This document shows, in pieces, positions 1 to 10,882 of a DNA stretch of 64,000 bases; the first letter of the stretch is position 1, and every line of letters begins with the position of its first letter. Under the pieces are notes generated by a model. It was given only the letters and a program-made list of their open reading frames with translations. It searched no databases and was not told the origin of the DNA. The DNA comes from Hypholoma sublateritium FD-334 SS-4 (taxonomy: Eukaryota; Basidiomycota; Agaricomycetes; Agaricales; Strophariaceae), in contig KN817614.1 of the NCBI GenBank assembly GCA_000827495.1, positions 1 to 64,000 of the forward strand. The letters are read 5' to 3'. Both the position numbers and the translations under genes were made by a program.

Positions 1-25
1 CCGAAAAGCAAAAATCCACGTGTAG

Positions 26-550
26 TCTAAAAGCGACCCTATCAACGGTAGTAAGGCCAGGCCGCTTTCGAAGGGCGGCCTACCCCTCCCACCCCCAGCA
101 GCCGTGACAACGCCCCAGCCGACCATTCCGCCAGAGCCCGTGCAGCCACGGAGCGAGCACATCATCCAACCTCCTCCCGCAATTCCAATCCAGCCCCCGC
201 CTGATGTCCTGAGTCAGGCAGATATCTGTCGCATTGCCCACAAACAAGCACAGCGCGAATGCGCAATGCACCAAGTTGTCCGCGAGCAGGCGAGGCAGCG
301 ATATGAAGAGGGTGCTTGCATCCGGGCGGCGGAGGCAGCTGCAGCCGCTGCTTTGGCCCAGCAACGTACCCTGCAGGTGGCCGGTAGTCGAAAGGGNGAA
401 ACGCCCGGGCAGGAAGAGCATGGCCCCTCAACGCAGGCCAAACTGAATCAGGAAGCTGCTGACCAGGCAGAGCAGGAGGAGCGCGAGCTGCTTGAGCGCA
501 CCCACGAGGCCCATGCCATGCGTGCCCTTGAGCAGATGAAGGAGGGGTAG
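26..550 (+). pseudogene. 5' part of a GGCC-rich gene cut by the KDZ transposon
   Basis: The frame is open from about position 26 to a TAG at 548-550 and has no convincing ATG, so the true start or an upstream exon lies off the window. The product is Pro- and Gln-rich at first, then an Ala/Glu/Gln-rich stretch likely to be helical or coiled-coil. The TAG stop lies in the repeated GTAGCTAC at the transposon edge. Just beyond the other edge, at 10883, the sequence reads QVLQQEL and enters a spliced open frame, so this is probably the front part of the gene that continues at 10883-13196. Both parts share a high density of GGCC. I do not recognise the family. One N occurs at about position 397. 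Confidence 0.5.
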
Positions 551-554
551 CTAC

Positions 555-624
555 CACTTATTTCAGATATAATAGGTAAGTACTGGCAAGTCCATTTTAC
601 CTATACCATAGTAAGCTTTGAGAG
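555..624 (+). repeat. KDZ element left terminal inverted repeat
   Basis: Pairs with 10805-10875. Positions 593-624 match the complement of 10805-10836 with one mismatch. Further out the two ends share blocks such as ATAGGTAA and CCATTTTACC with small differences. Confidence 0.85.
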
Positions 625-639
625 ATTGTATCTCAAATT

Positions 640-1640
640 ACTGGGAGATTTCATTTCATTTTCATTTCTTATGCATAACTGTGATATTTCAGCCGCGATT
701 TCATCTGCTATTGGCAGCTTTCATTGCATAATCTCATAAAATATCTGTGTGATCTCATCACACGATTTCACCTGCTGCCAGCAGATTTCACCCCGCGATT
801 TCATATAATATCCGCAGCATTTCATTGCGCAATTTCACTTGCTGCTGGCCGATTTCTCCCCGCAATTTCAAATAATATCTGCTGCATTTCATTGCGCGAT
901 TTCATCTGCTGCTGGTAGCTTAATACAGCGCGCGCTCTCAGAAATACCACATTATTTCAGCGCGCAATTTCACTTCCTACCGGCAGATCTCGCCCTGCGA
1001 TTTCAAATTATATCCGCGGCATTTCACAGCGTGATTTCACCTGCTGCCAGCAGGATCTCACCTGGCAATCTCATATAATATCCGCGGCATTTCATCACAC
1101 AATTTCACCTGCTGCTGGTAGCTTAATACAGCGCGCGCTCTCAGAAATACCACATTATTTCAGCGTGCAATTTCACTTCCTACCGGCAGATCTCGCCCTG
1201 CGATTTCAAATTATATCCGCGGCATTTCACAGCGTGATTTCACCTGCTGCCAGCAGGATCTCACCTGGCAATCTCATATAATATCCGCGGCATTTCATCA
1301 CACAATTTCACCTGCTGCTGGTAGCTTAATACAGCGCGCGCTCTCAGAAATACCACATTATTTCAGCGTGCAATTTCACTTCCTACCGGCAGATCTCGCC
1401 CTGCAATTTCAAATTATATCCGCGGCATTTCACAGTGTGATTTCACCTGCTGCCAGCAGGATCTCACCTGGCAATCTCATATAATATCCACGGCATTTCA
1501 TCACACAATTTCACCTACCTGCAGCGGGCGATTTCACCTGCTGCCTGCTGATTTCAGTCCGCAATCTCATGAAATATGCACGGCATTTCAACGTGTGATT
1601 TCACCTGCTGCCAGTAGCTCACAGCACAGGGGCAATCTCT
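640..1640 (+). repeat. Left subterminal array of ATTTCA-type repeats
   Basis: About 1 kb built from short units containing ATTTCA followed by ctgctg-type spacers. It includes a higher-order tandem repeat of 203 bp: the phrase GCTGGTAGCTTAATACAGCG starts at 911, 1114 and 1317, so three copies span roughly 911-1519. The right end of the same transposon has a related array in opposite orientation (10100-10790). The layout fits subterminal transposase-binding repeats, but that role is inferred. Small ORFs here are repeat artefacts. Confidence 0.85.
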
Positions 1641-2020
1641 GCGGCAAGATTGAAGTTCAGTGCACAATCTCATAAACTTCTTGTAGTTTTCAGGGTGCGC
1701 GATCTTATGAAATGGTGCACGCGCAACTTCAAGCGGTGCACGGTCCGTGATCTCAGGACAGAGCGGCGTGCGCAAGGCAAGCGCAAGGTGTACTTACCCC
1801 TAATCCGCGAAGATGAGCAATTCATCATTATCATATTTATATCTACGGAATTCATATCTATCTAACCATTGTATCTATGTATGTATCTATGTATTAAACT
1901 GGACTTGGGTAGTTATTAGCATACTTGGAAGCATATGTCATGCGAGACGAGAGAGGAACGGTGGCAGAACAAAGAAATTTATTAGTACTAGCGACGACGT
2001 CTGAGAGCGCGAATCCACAA

Positions 2021-4632
2021 TTAGTATTCGAGGCTGATGTCGGTAGATGTGACATACCTCTTCGACGATTTGCCTTTGTCAGCCGGGGAATTGTCGTGAC
2101 CGCGCTTAGCAGTGTGGGATCTTTTCTTAATAGCCTCGCGCATCTGTTGTAGAACCCAGTAGACATCAGCAACGGCCGCCCACGCATTGTCCGAGTTGGC
2201 ATCTGCAGCGGTTGTGAGGGCGCAAACCCACCACGAGAGCGCGATAACGACAGTATAGAAGCCCGCCATGCCGCCCTTTGCCAACATTGCCCAGGTCAGG
2301 TCTCGCCATCATGCTTTGTCATGGAGAGGCTGTTGCTCTTGGTACGTCGCCAAGCAGGCTGGATCGCCCTCCACCATGCCATGAAGGCCGGGCCATACTG
2401 GTCAGGATCGACAGCGAGAGGGGTTGCCTTCTGGTGCTTGTGACACTTCACCCAAGTCGTGACCTCCGGAGGGCGGTTGTTGACAAGAAGTTGCTAAAAG
2501 TATATGTAAAAGATATGTATAAGTAAACACAGTGAGCACACGGTCAAAATAACTTACGCCGGTGATGGGAACCTCATTGATGAATTCCACAAGCTCCGTA
2601 ACCAACTGCTGCCAAGAAACGAGTGGGGATGATACTCGAAGGTAGTCGAGCATATCCTTGAGCCATTGAGGAGCGGCAGCATCAACTGAGTCAGCAGGTG
2701 CGGAGGTGCTGGTTCCAGGTGCTGCCATCTGTACATCGGCTTGCTCTGCGGCAAGTGTGCGAGTTGGTCCATACGTTTTCGATGATCCAAACATTGAGGG
2801 CTCGGTGGCTAATGTGAACGGAGTCAGAACAAAGCACGGGGGAGATAGAGGGGTGCGTACCAGTGTTGATGTCATCCGTGGGAACAGCTTTGATGGTTGC
2901 ATTCTGAGCGCTATCTTTGCCATTCTCTTCCACGCTGCCGTCGACTGTGGAATCGCTCCCAGCGGGCAGCTCATCTTTATCCCTACCTTCGTCACCACAC
3001 AGCTCGCCGATTTTTGCACTCCTATCAACCAAATCACCGCTGTCTTGAGCAGAAGTTGACGCAGAGCCAGCAGCCGTCATCGTGACATCCGTATCGGCGG
3101 ACTTTGCTGCAGGAGACCCATCGCTAGAGGGTGCTTCACGCGTGTTGGAGGAGTCAAGAATTGACACTATGTTGGTATCAGTGGGTGCCGATCCTACGTT
3201 CTCAGGTGATCTGCGGATACGGTGAGTCATGTCAATGTGTTTGAATGATTGAGAATGTACCCTTTTGCTGCTTGGCGAGTGGAGACCCTCTGAATACCAG
3301 GGTCAGCTTTCTCTGTTGATTCCTTTCATGCTTTGGGGACCTTCTGCTTCTCCTTGGAGCCCAGAATGTCGCCATCTAACCCTAAATTCTTCAGCAGCTC
3401 TTTATTACGGGCAATATTCTCCTCTCGACTACACAGATAATCAAAGTTTTCGGACACACATTCAGTCGGGCCTTCAGTGGTATGCTCATTTCCTTCTTCA
3501 TCGTTATTTCCAGCCACTGCACCCTGCTTTATCTCATCTACAGCTTCTCCAGTTCTGTCTGCAGGCTCGAGAACTATTTCTCGATGAAGCTAATATAAAT
3601 GTGTAAGTACTTGCTCACGGAACACATATGCAGCCGACTCACGAAACGCGTCGTTCAGGAAATCATTGAATGGTTCGAGAATGTGTTCGTCATACTTTGC
3701 TTCGCCTAGCCACTGGGAGAAATCCTTCCCATCATTGGTTGTTCCACAGTGGTAACTGCTCTTGCTGCTCAGGTATTTGATTTCACTTGTTCCAAATTAA
3801 TCACTTACGCATATGTGTTGATAGTTTGGCTGTCAGGCATTTGACTGCCAACCAAGATGGTAACATTCCAATTTGTTTGCGCCTTGATGTTCTCTGCTAA
3901 CATGTTCAATGTGCGCGGCAGCTTATCGATTGCCCTAGAAGCAACCAACATGTAAATGTGTGATTTCATTTATTGTTGTATTTGATCACTCACTGTTGTT
4001 GCTTTTCGGCTGACGATAATCCCTGCAAGTCATATTTCTGCTGTCGAAATTCCTCAACCTTGGCCTTGACTTCGGGGGACTGTTCTTCATATTTCTTTCT
4101 CATAAAGTCATTCATGAACTCAAAACGAGATAGGTTGAATATATCGCCTGGTGCCTTTGGTTTCCATTCTGCACGAAGTTCGTCGTACGCTTTATCGATG
4201 ACATCCTTCCATTGTGTTTCATATGTCATCCTCTGGTAAGCTTGCCAGGGCTGCTTCTTCCGTGGTTTCATGTCAAGCTTGATGGTACCACGAGTACCTC
4301 TGCTGGACACAATTGAACGATTATGGTTATGGAACCATGCAATGACGCGCTGTTTGTATGTTCATGGGTAAGTTATCCACTGTCACTTATGTCAGGGCAA
4401 TACTTACGTCTTCCGTCTTGCTCTGGATCTCCTTTACAGCCTTCTCCACATTTCCGTCTATGGCAGTGATCTCCATGTTGGTTAGGTTGCGGTGAGGCCA
4501 GTTCTTCCTCCACTCTTTGTGAACTTCTGAATAGAATACCATTGTTGTCTTGCACCTGTGTGATTCCACGAAGAGCGGCAACCGTTCGCGGAGCCATTTC
4601 TCTTGTTCAGCTGTGACCCACTTCTTCGGCAT
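2021..4632 (-). pseudogene. KDZ-element accessory (helper-like) gene, broken by TGA
   Basis: Multi-exon leftward gene starting at 4632 (MPKKWVTAEQ). In order the exons encode a Trp-rich N-terminal region, a basic block with RKKQPWQAYQRMTYE, a block with NDFMRKKYEEQSPEVKAK, a region ending EPFNDFLNDAF, an acidic Ser/Asp-rich linker, and a C-terminal segment with DPDQYGPAFMAWWRAIQPAW and AKGGMAGFYTVVIALSWWV. I recognise this layout as a family common in agaricomycete genomes next to transposons; its function is not known to me. It diverges from the viroplasmin and KDZ genes. An in-frame TGA lies at 3326-3328, and the frame also appears shifted near 2310, where another possible TGA (2309-2311) occurs. 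Probable introns include the one between 4410 and 4350. Confidence 0.65.
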
Positions 4633-4949
4633 GATATCAGGTTATAGTGTAAGTAGATGTTTGAGTGAATGAAAGGGTTTTCAGGGAATTACGCAAGCGA
4701 CGTGGCAAGGTGGAATTGTTTGAAAAAATGAGCATGAGCCCCTGTCTTTAGGGTCTGATGTGATGTAATAAGCGGGTGAGCTGGTCGTGTACTACGGATA
4801 TTTGCTGCGAGGTTCCAAATGTACCACTGTGCTCCAACTTATAAAATAACGAAGTTTTGCATACCATTTCTCCCCAGACTCAGCTGTTGGGGAGCAATGA
4901 CATCATCTCGTAAGTTACTGTTCTACTCTGAACGGAATTCTATTTATAG
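4633..4949. promoter_or_regulatory. Divergent intergenic region inside the KDZ element
   Basis: Short gap between the start of the leftward helper-like gene and the first clear exon of the rightward viroplasmin-domain gene, so it should hold promoters for both. An ATG at 4897 followed by a GTAAGT donor at 4910 might be the first exon of the rightward gene, but joining it to the exon at 4950 meets a stop, so the start is unresolved. Confidence 0.4.
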
Positions 4950-5869
4950 ATCCATTTAGATAAGGACGCCTCCTGCAGCGATCGTGGGCCGCCCCCTCCC
5001 ATCAACGCTACCCATCCCACTCGGGGGGCCAGCGCCAGGGCTTCGTCTTCTGTTTCTGTGACTGTCCTAGCCCAAAAATCCCCCGTGATTTGGGTGGATT
5101 CCGACTCCGATGGGGATGCGCCGTCGACTCTCGATGATGTTGGCCTTCAAAGAAACGAAGAACATTCGAGTGGCGTTGAGACTTTGCGAGAATCGCTGCA
5201 AGTATTTACACTGACCCAACGATCACCTGAGTCGGGGATCATTACTCAAGGTTTGGGTCCATGATTACGCGCATATTTGGAGTCCAAGCGTCATGCGGCG
5301 GCAGAGACAAATGCAATCACGGTAAGCCTTTGATCAATATTCGAATATCCTTCGACAGACAGATTCTGATTACGCAACGCTGCAGGGATCTATCAACAAA
5401 TGTATAATACCTCCAGCAAGTATCACAGATGGATGCGACGGACGTGATGTCCGACAGGAACTCAGCAACCACATCCGGCACGAAGAACTTGGATCGCGCA
5501 TCACACATGCCACTAGCCACCGCCTGCTCCCAAACACTCGACCACGCATTACCCATGTTAGTGGAAACGCGAAGGGCAGATACTATGCAGTCATCATCGG
5601 CTGAAGGATAGGTGTCTTCGATACTTGGTAAGTCATTTCTTTCTTATTTATCCGTCCTTCTGCATTTGGGAACTTGGACTTGCTCTATTTCCAGGACCGA
5701 AGTTCAACCGTTGATCATGAACATACCTGGTGCCGTGTACCAATCATTCAAGACCCGTGAGGCAGCTTCACACGCCTTCAGAACCGCAAAATCTACGGGA
5801 AGGACCGATGTGAGGCATCTGGTGGGAGAGACCGATGAACAATGGGGCACAGTGGCCGAGGCTACATAG
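4950..5869 (+). pseudogene. Viroplasmin (RNase H1 N-terminal) domain gene in the KDZ element
   Basis: Reading exon to exon gives an acidic Ser/Asp segment (IWVDSDSDGD), a middle region, then GRYYAVIIG, RIGVFDTW, and, after an intron at 5628-5694, TEVQPLIMNIPGAVYQSFKT. The pattern of YY-x-V, G-x-x-x-G-x-F-x-x-W and PGA-x-Y-x-S-F-x-T is that of the viroplasmin / RNase H1 N-terminal domain, which binds RNA:DNA hybrids in RNase H1. No RNase H catalytic domain follows; the protein ends at 5869. Two in-frame TGA codons interrupt it (5262-5264 and 5602-5604), each where Arg would fit. An intron with a GTAAGC donor at about 5322 ends before 5388. The start is uncertain. Confidence 0.65.
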
Positions 5870-6229
5870 TAGGCCGACTTGGATAGCCTTGATTGTATTG
5901 TCAATTGCATTGTTTTGTGCAGGTATATCTTGTGATCTTGGAAATATACATTTTTCTATTCTATTATGCTGTATGTGCTGTATGTACTAAGAGATCATAG
6001 TACATACTTGAGTTGTAATCGTACTTGGATCTCGAGAGATAATTGAGAGCCATGCAGATCAGATAAGTTAGCTATGTGTGACGTCAGATCGTGATTTCAT
6101 CGTATCACACAGTCTTATCGGCCATGTCTTTTCATATCTTACCTTCGTTTCTCAATGTCCTTTCAAATCCTTGCCAGCGACGAACTATGGCCTTCCCTTC
6201 AAGTCTCTTTCAACTCTCATCACCCCAAA

Positions 6230-9200
6230 ATGGCGTCGAAGAGGCCGAGTGGCGAGCCTCCCGATGCTGAACCAGCAAAACGATGGCGAAACAATCAACC
6301 AGCATTTTGCAAAGCTTGTCCGCGAAATGCTATGGCTCGCACACGAAATACTGCGGGACTCATACTTGGGACCACCATCGAAACGTCACGCATTACCACT
6401 GTCGCACGTTCGAACAACGGCCGATTTCGTGCAGCACAATTGACCGAGCGCACACACAACACTGCAGACAGTCCCACTATGTCTGCTATTCCAGCTCCCA
6501 TCAACAGCGCACCCGCGAATACGGAGCTCCCAGATGGAGTAGCATGTGTGATCAATATTGGAGATCTCATTCCCACAGCCAAGTCTAAGAGGAAGAGGGG
6601 TAAAAGGGGTACAACACAGGTATGTTTCAGCATTTCTCGTGTACTTAACTTGTTCTCACCTTTGTTAACTTTCAGAACAAACTCGTTGAATGGCTGACAT
6701 GCCGCGATTTATGCCTAGACGAGCTTCTTCGCCACGATGGCCCTCGTACCTCTACTATGGGCGGCAAATGTGTCTCGTGCACAGCCCACGACGGGACATT
6801 TCGATGTCGTGATTGCGGGCACGGAACCTCCATAATGTGCAGGGAATGCCTTATCACTCGACATGGAGAACTTGAGTTGCACCAGGTAGAGGTGAGTAAG
6901 ATGTTCACTCTTACATCTTTTTTGGAATAACAAAGTTGGAACAGAAGTGGAATGGCCGCTTCTTCGAAAAGGCATCACTGAGTCAACTTGGCCTATCTGT
7001 CCAACTTGGCCATGAAGGCGCCGCATGTCCCTGCCCCATCCCTGGTCCAAAGGGATTCATGGTATTTGACCTCTCGGGTGCTCACTATGTCAACATTGAT
7101 TACTGCGGATGCCCCTCGGAAGACTCACTTGACTGACAAACTCAGCTTCTTTGCAAGAAATGGTTCCTGGCAACTCTTATCCGCCCACGAACTGTATTTA
7201 CTTTTGATCTTCTCGATACATTTCACAAACTTTCCTTACAGGGAAAAGGAAATCTCTTCAATTTCTACCATACGATCCTTTGTAAAACGGATAATCCTGG
7301 GATCGAGAAGACAATCGTAAGGGTCTATCTTTCTATATTGGCTGGTTACTTACCTCAGATCATAGTATCAATATCCAGAGATCCACCGAACCTTTCGTAT
7401 TTGGCAAAACCTCATGTCCATGAAGCGGGCTGGCCGGGGACAGGATCCGTCGGGCGTCAATGGTACACCTCAAGGCAGACTGATGGTCAAATGTCCGGCA
7501 TGCCCGCATCTGGGTAAGAATCTTCCGCCAGGATGGGACAAATCCAGACCGATGATGTGAGGAGTCAGTATACGCAAAGACATATTTACTGACCTTTTAA
7601 ATCGTCAGGTTCCTCTATATCATGTACCTTGCAGTTGATGCCAACTTCAAATTAAAGGGGAAGGACCGTAAAATCAAGGATGTCGAATTGATGCCGGGCA
7701 TGGCCATCTTCGTCAACAAAGACAAGTATCAAGATCACTTGGAAAACTATATTGAACAACCCGAGGTGTGTTATTTTCAATCATATGCTGGTTTATTGAT
7801 CTCTCATTGCATACCATAGATCAACACTTGTGAATCAGAGCACGACACCATTGTCAAAGCTGGTGTGAAGGCGACGCCGGGTTACTCCGTTTCCAGTGCC
7901 GGTCTTGTCTTGTGTTCACGTCACCTTCTTGTTCGAAAGAATGGTGTCGGAGACCTTCAAAAGGGAGAGCGGTACGGTCTACATATTGCTCAATGAATGA
8001 TACCTTGCTAATATGTTTCCTTATTTTTCAGCTATTGTAACATGGATTTCATCATACTGTCTGCTCTTGTAGGACTGATGTTACCGCGGATAATTATCAC
8101 GTACGATATCGCATGTCAGTGGTCTAAAAATTTGGCTTCACGCATGATCGAGTTTCCCGAGAACATGAGAATTAACCCGCAAACAATCGTCGACACCGTG
8201 ATTCCATCATGGCATATCAATGGGCACGGAGAACCTTGTCGGCAGAATTTCTCACTCAATTACTTGAAAGGTGCCAGAAAAACATGCGGAGAAGAAGTAG
8301 AAATAAATTGGTCGCACACAAACCCGCTCGCACCCAGTGTTTGTGAAATGGGACCTGCCGCGCGTCACAACACGCTGAATGATCACTGGAACGGCTGGAA
8401 TTTCCGCCAGCTCGTTGGCTTTCGTGAGTATTCTGTACACTAAAGTAAATCAATATTGACGAACCGTTATCTTCTAGGTTCACTTCTTGGTCGCAAACTC
8501 AAAGATGCAGCTCGAATGAGCAGGAAACAAGAAGATGTCTTCAATCAGCTTAGTTCGACATTTTCGCTGGAGGTTATTGAAAAATGGGAGAAAATGGTGC
8601 AAAAATGGGAAGATGATCCCACAGCACCAAATCTGTATGCAGAGCCGCGTTCCAGTCAGTACTATACTAAGTTTTTATTAACATTTTAGTTAACGCTGGG
8701 TACTATAGCTACGACACTTCAGGATGTTTGCTTAGATCTCGCGAAGGAGGATACCTTGCAGGCTCAAGGCGGACAGACGTCTCCGACTACCGTGTCTTTA
8801 ACTGGGTTCTTCACGACTGCTTTCGAACTTGAAGACCGTCAGTAAGTGCTCACACATAGATAACTTCGATGGAATACAAGCTAATGTTAAATTCGATAGG
8901 TATCTAATAAAGACCGAACCACAAACAGCAGCTAAGAAAGTCAGAAGGTCAACAAAGCGCAAAGTGGACATACAAGACAAACAAATGATATTACTGCAGC
9001 AAATCAATAATTGGAGACAAGTTCAACTTGTGTACACACCTTACGTAGCAATGTTGACCATCAACAACCTGCAAGCTGACGAAAATGGTCAATTGCGAGT
9101 GCAGGATGTAGCAGGAATCCCCCTGCACCTACCGTCGACATTCCCATCCCACATCCAAGAGCAGGAAGACATGAAAGTCATCTTCAACAAGGAGAGGCGC

Positions 9201-10043
9201 TTGCGGGAAGTGCAGGCGGACAATGCATTGGCGGAGATTTGACGACAGCAGCGCGTCATCCAGGGTCTATGGCAGTTTAAGAAGATAAATATATCCGGAA
9301 CTGGCAATCGACCTAACACTCGGATGGTCACCCTATATAAGCGTATCCAACAGAAAATACAACAACATGCTCACCGATACCGCAAGGCTCGTGCTGCACT
9401 GATTTCCCTCGACCCAAATGGACCATGGTGCGAGTGGCTGAAGGACCTGCAGACCGAAGATATTCGTGGGCCTGGGAAAGATCCTGAAGATAACAGCAAT
9501 AGTCGGTACGAACCTTCGTGGATCTGGCTTGTGTCTCGTACACAATCCGCTACCCAAGATGAGGTGGAGTTTCATGAGAGCATGAGGGTTGAGTGGGCAA
9601 AAACGCGAGCCCGAGTGATGCGCTGGCAGGAAGAATATCAGATAGTACCTGAGGAGATGCGGCGGGTACTTGCCTGGTACGAGTGGAAAGCTGAATGGTG
9701 GGAAATGCAAGCTGGGAGGCGGAAGGAAGGCGACCAAAGCATACTCATAGGAGTATCAGCGTACGCACACAAGCAAGCACATATCGTGCGCCGGATGGCT
9801 GCTCGATGTGCTGCTGATTGGTTGCCAATACTCACCAAGCTCGGCATAACCCCTTGCTGGGCTTCCAGGTACCCCGTGGAACCGTCACCAGCTTCCAACT
9901 CTGCTACACGGCACTCGGCATTGGATGAAGAGACCGAGCTAGTGAATATACAAGATGAAGAACCTGCAGTCTGCGAAGAGGAGGGATCAGATGAAGAGAG
10001 CGATGATGATGACGATGATGATGATGATGAAGATTTCAACTAG
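6230..10043 (+). pseudogene. KDZ family transposase with CxC2-type cysteine cluster
   Basis: Start chosen at 6230 (aaaATGG context). Exons 6230-6619, 6676-6891 and 6945-7316 join in frame; about ten exons in all. The N-terminus is basic and low in complexity. Next comes a Cys cluster (CVSC, CRDC, CREC) of the type associated with KDZ transposases, then the block NIDYCGCP. The catalytic core has AVDANFKLK (first Asp), TYDIACQW (second Asp), the CGEEVEINW region (likely acidic third residue) and HWNGWNF. A long coiled, Trp-rich C-terminal region ends in a run of Asp coded by GAT repeats. In-frame TGA codons at 7134-7136 and 9240-9242 break the frame, which otherwise continues with family-like sequence. 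The element probably cannot mobilise itself. Confidence 0.85.
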
Positions 10044-10804
10044 ATAAAAATCATTAGGTAATCTTCATCATGTGCTCATTCCTTATTAATTGTGCCAGCA
10101 GACCATGCACCAAACATTGAAAGCGCTACTAAAATATGAGATTGTGTTTTGAAAGTGTGCCTACAGAAAGTAATAACAACCTGAGATTGCACACTGATTG
10201 CGCGTTGATATCGCGCATGAATACATGAAATGATGCAATATTGCGCACTGAAAGCATGCCCACAAGATGTGAGATTGCGCATGATAGAGTACACAAATAT
10301 ATGAAATTGCCGGATGAAAGCATGCCCATAAAGTGTGAAATCATGCATTGATAGCACAGATTATAATATGAAATTGCGCGCTGAAAGCGTGCCCATAAAA
10401 TATGAAATTGCACATTGATAGCACAGATTATTATCTGAAATCGCGTGCTGAAAGCATACCCATAAAATATGAAATCGCGCGCTGAAAGCATGCTTATAAA
10501 ATATGAAATTGCGCATTGATAGCACAGATTATTATATGAAATCGCGCGCTGAAAGCATGCCTATAAAATATCAAATCGCGCATTGATAACACAGATTATT
10601 AAATGAAATCATGTGCTGAAAGTGTGCCACAATATTTGAAATCATAGGCCACAATAAGTGAAAATCGTTCATTGAAAGCGCTCAATAACACATGAGATTG
10701 CATATTGATATTTCGCAGTGAGAGGACCAGCAGCATGTTGAAATTTCTCAATACTGTGAGGCAACCAGATGAAATGAAAGGACATGGCATTTCTGATGAG
10801 AAAT
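10044..10804 (-). repeat. Right subterminal array of TGAAAT-type repeats
   Basis: Short units with TGAAATCGCGC and GCTGAAAGCATGC alternate. The phrase ATAGCACAGATTAT recurs at 10351, 10418 and 10519, with a variant at 10587, giving spacings of about 67, 101 and 68 and so a basic unit near 34 bp. It is the inverted counterpart of the 640-1640 array. No gene is present. Confidence 0.85.
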
Positions 10805-10875
10805 CTCTCAAACCTTACTATGGTATAGGTAAAATGGGCTGCTGGTAATTACCTATACTTATGATAGGAGAAATG
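10805..10875 (-). repeat. KDZ element right terminal inverted repeat
   Basis: Complement of 555-624. The inner 32 bp (10805-10836) differ from the left end at one position. Outside it lies TGGTAGCTAC, which repeats the left edge in reverse. Confidence 0.85.
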
Positions 10876-10882
10876 GTAGCTA

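Noticed and set aside
724..1078. Short plus-strand frames in the left ATTTCA array
   Set aside because: They are translations of tandem repeat units, with repeated FH-x-I-S-A-A-F phrases, and have no independent support.
4950..5869. Integrated pararetrovirus
   Set aside because: Only the RNase H1 N-terminal-type domain is present, with no capsid, protease or reverse transcriptase; such domains are also cellular and occur in fungal transposons.
9333..10039. Minus-strand frames opposite the KDZ C-terminus
   Set aside because: Shadows of the transposase; the Ser run is the complement of the GAT repeat coding for Asp.
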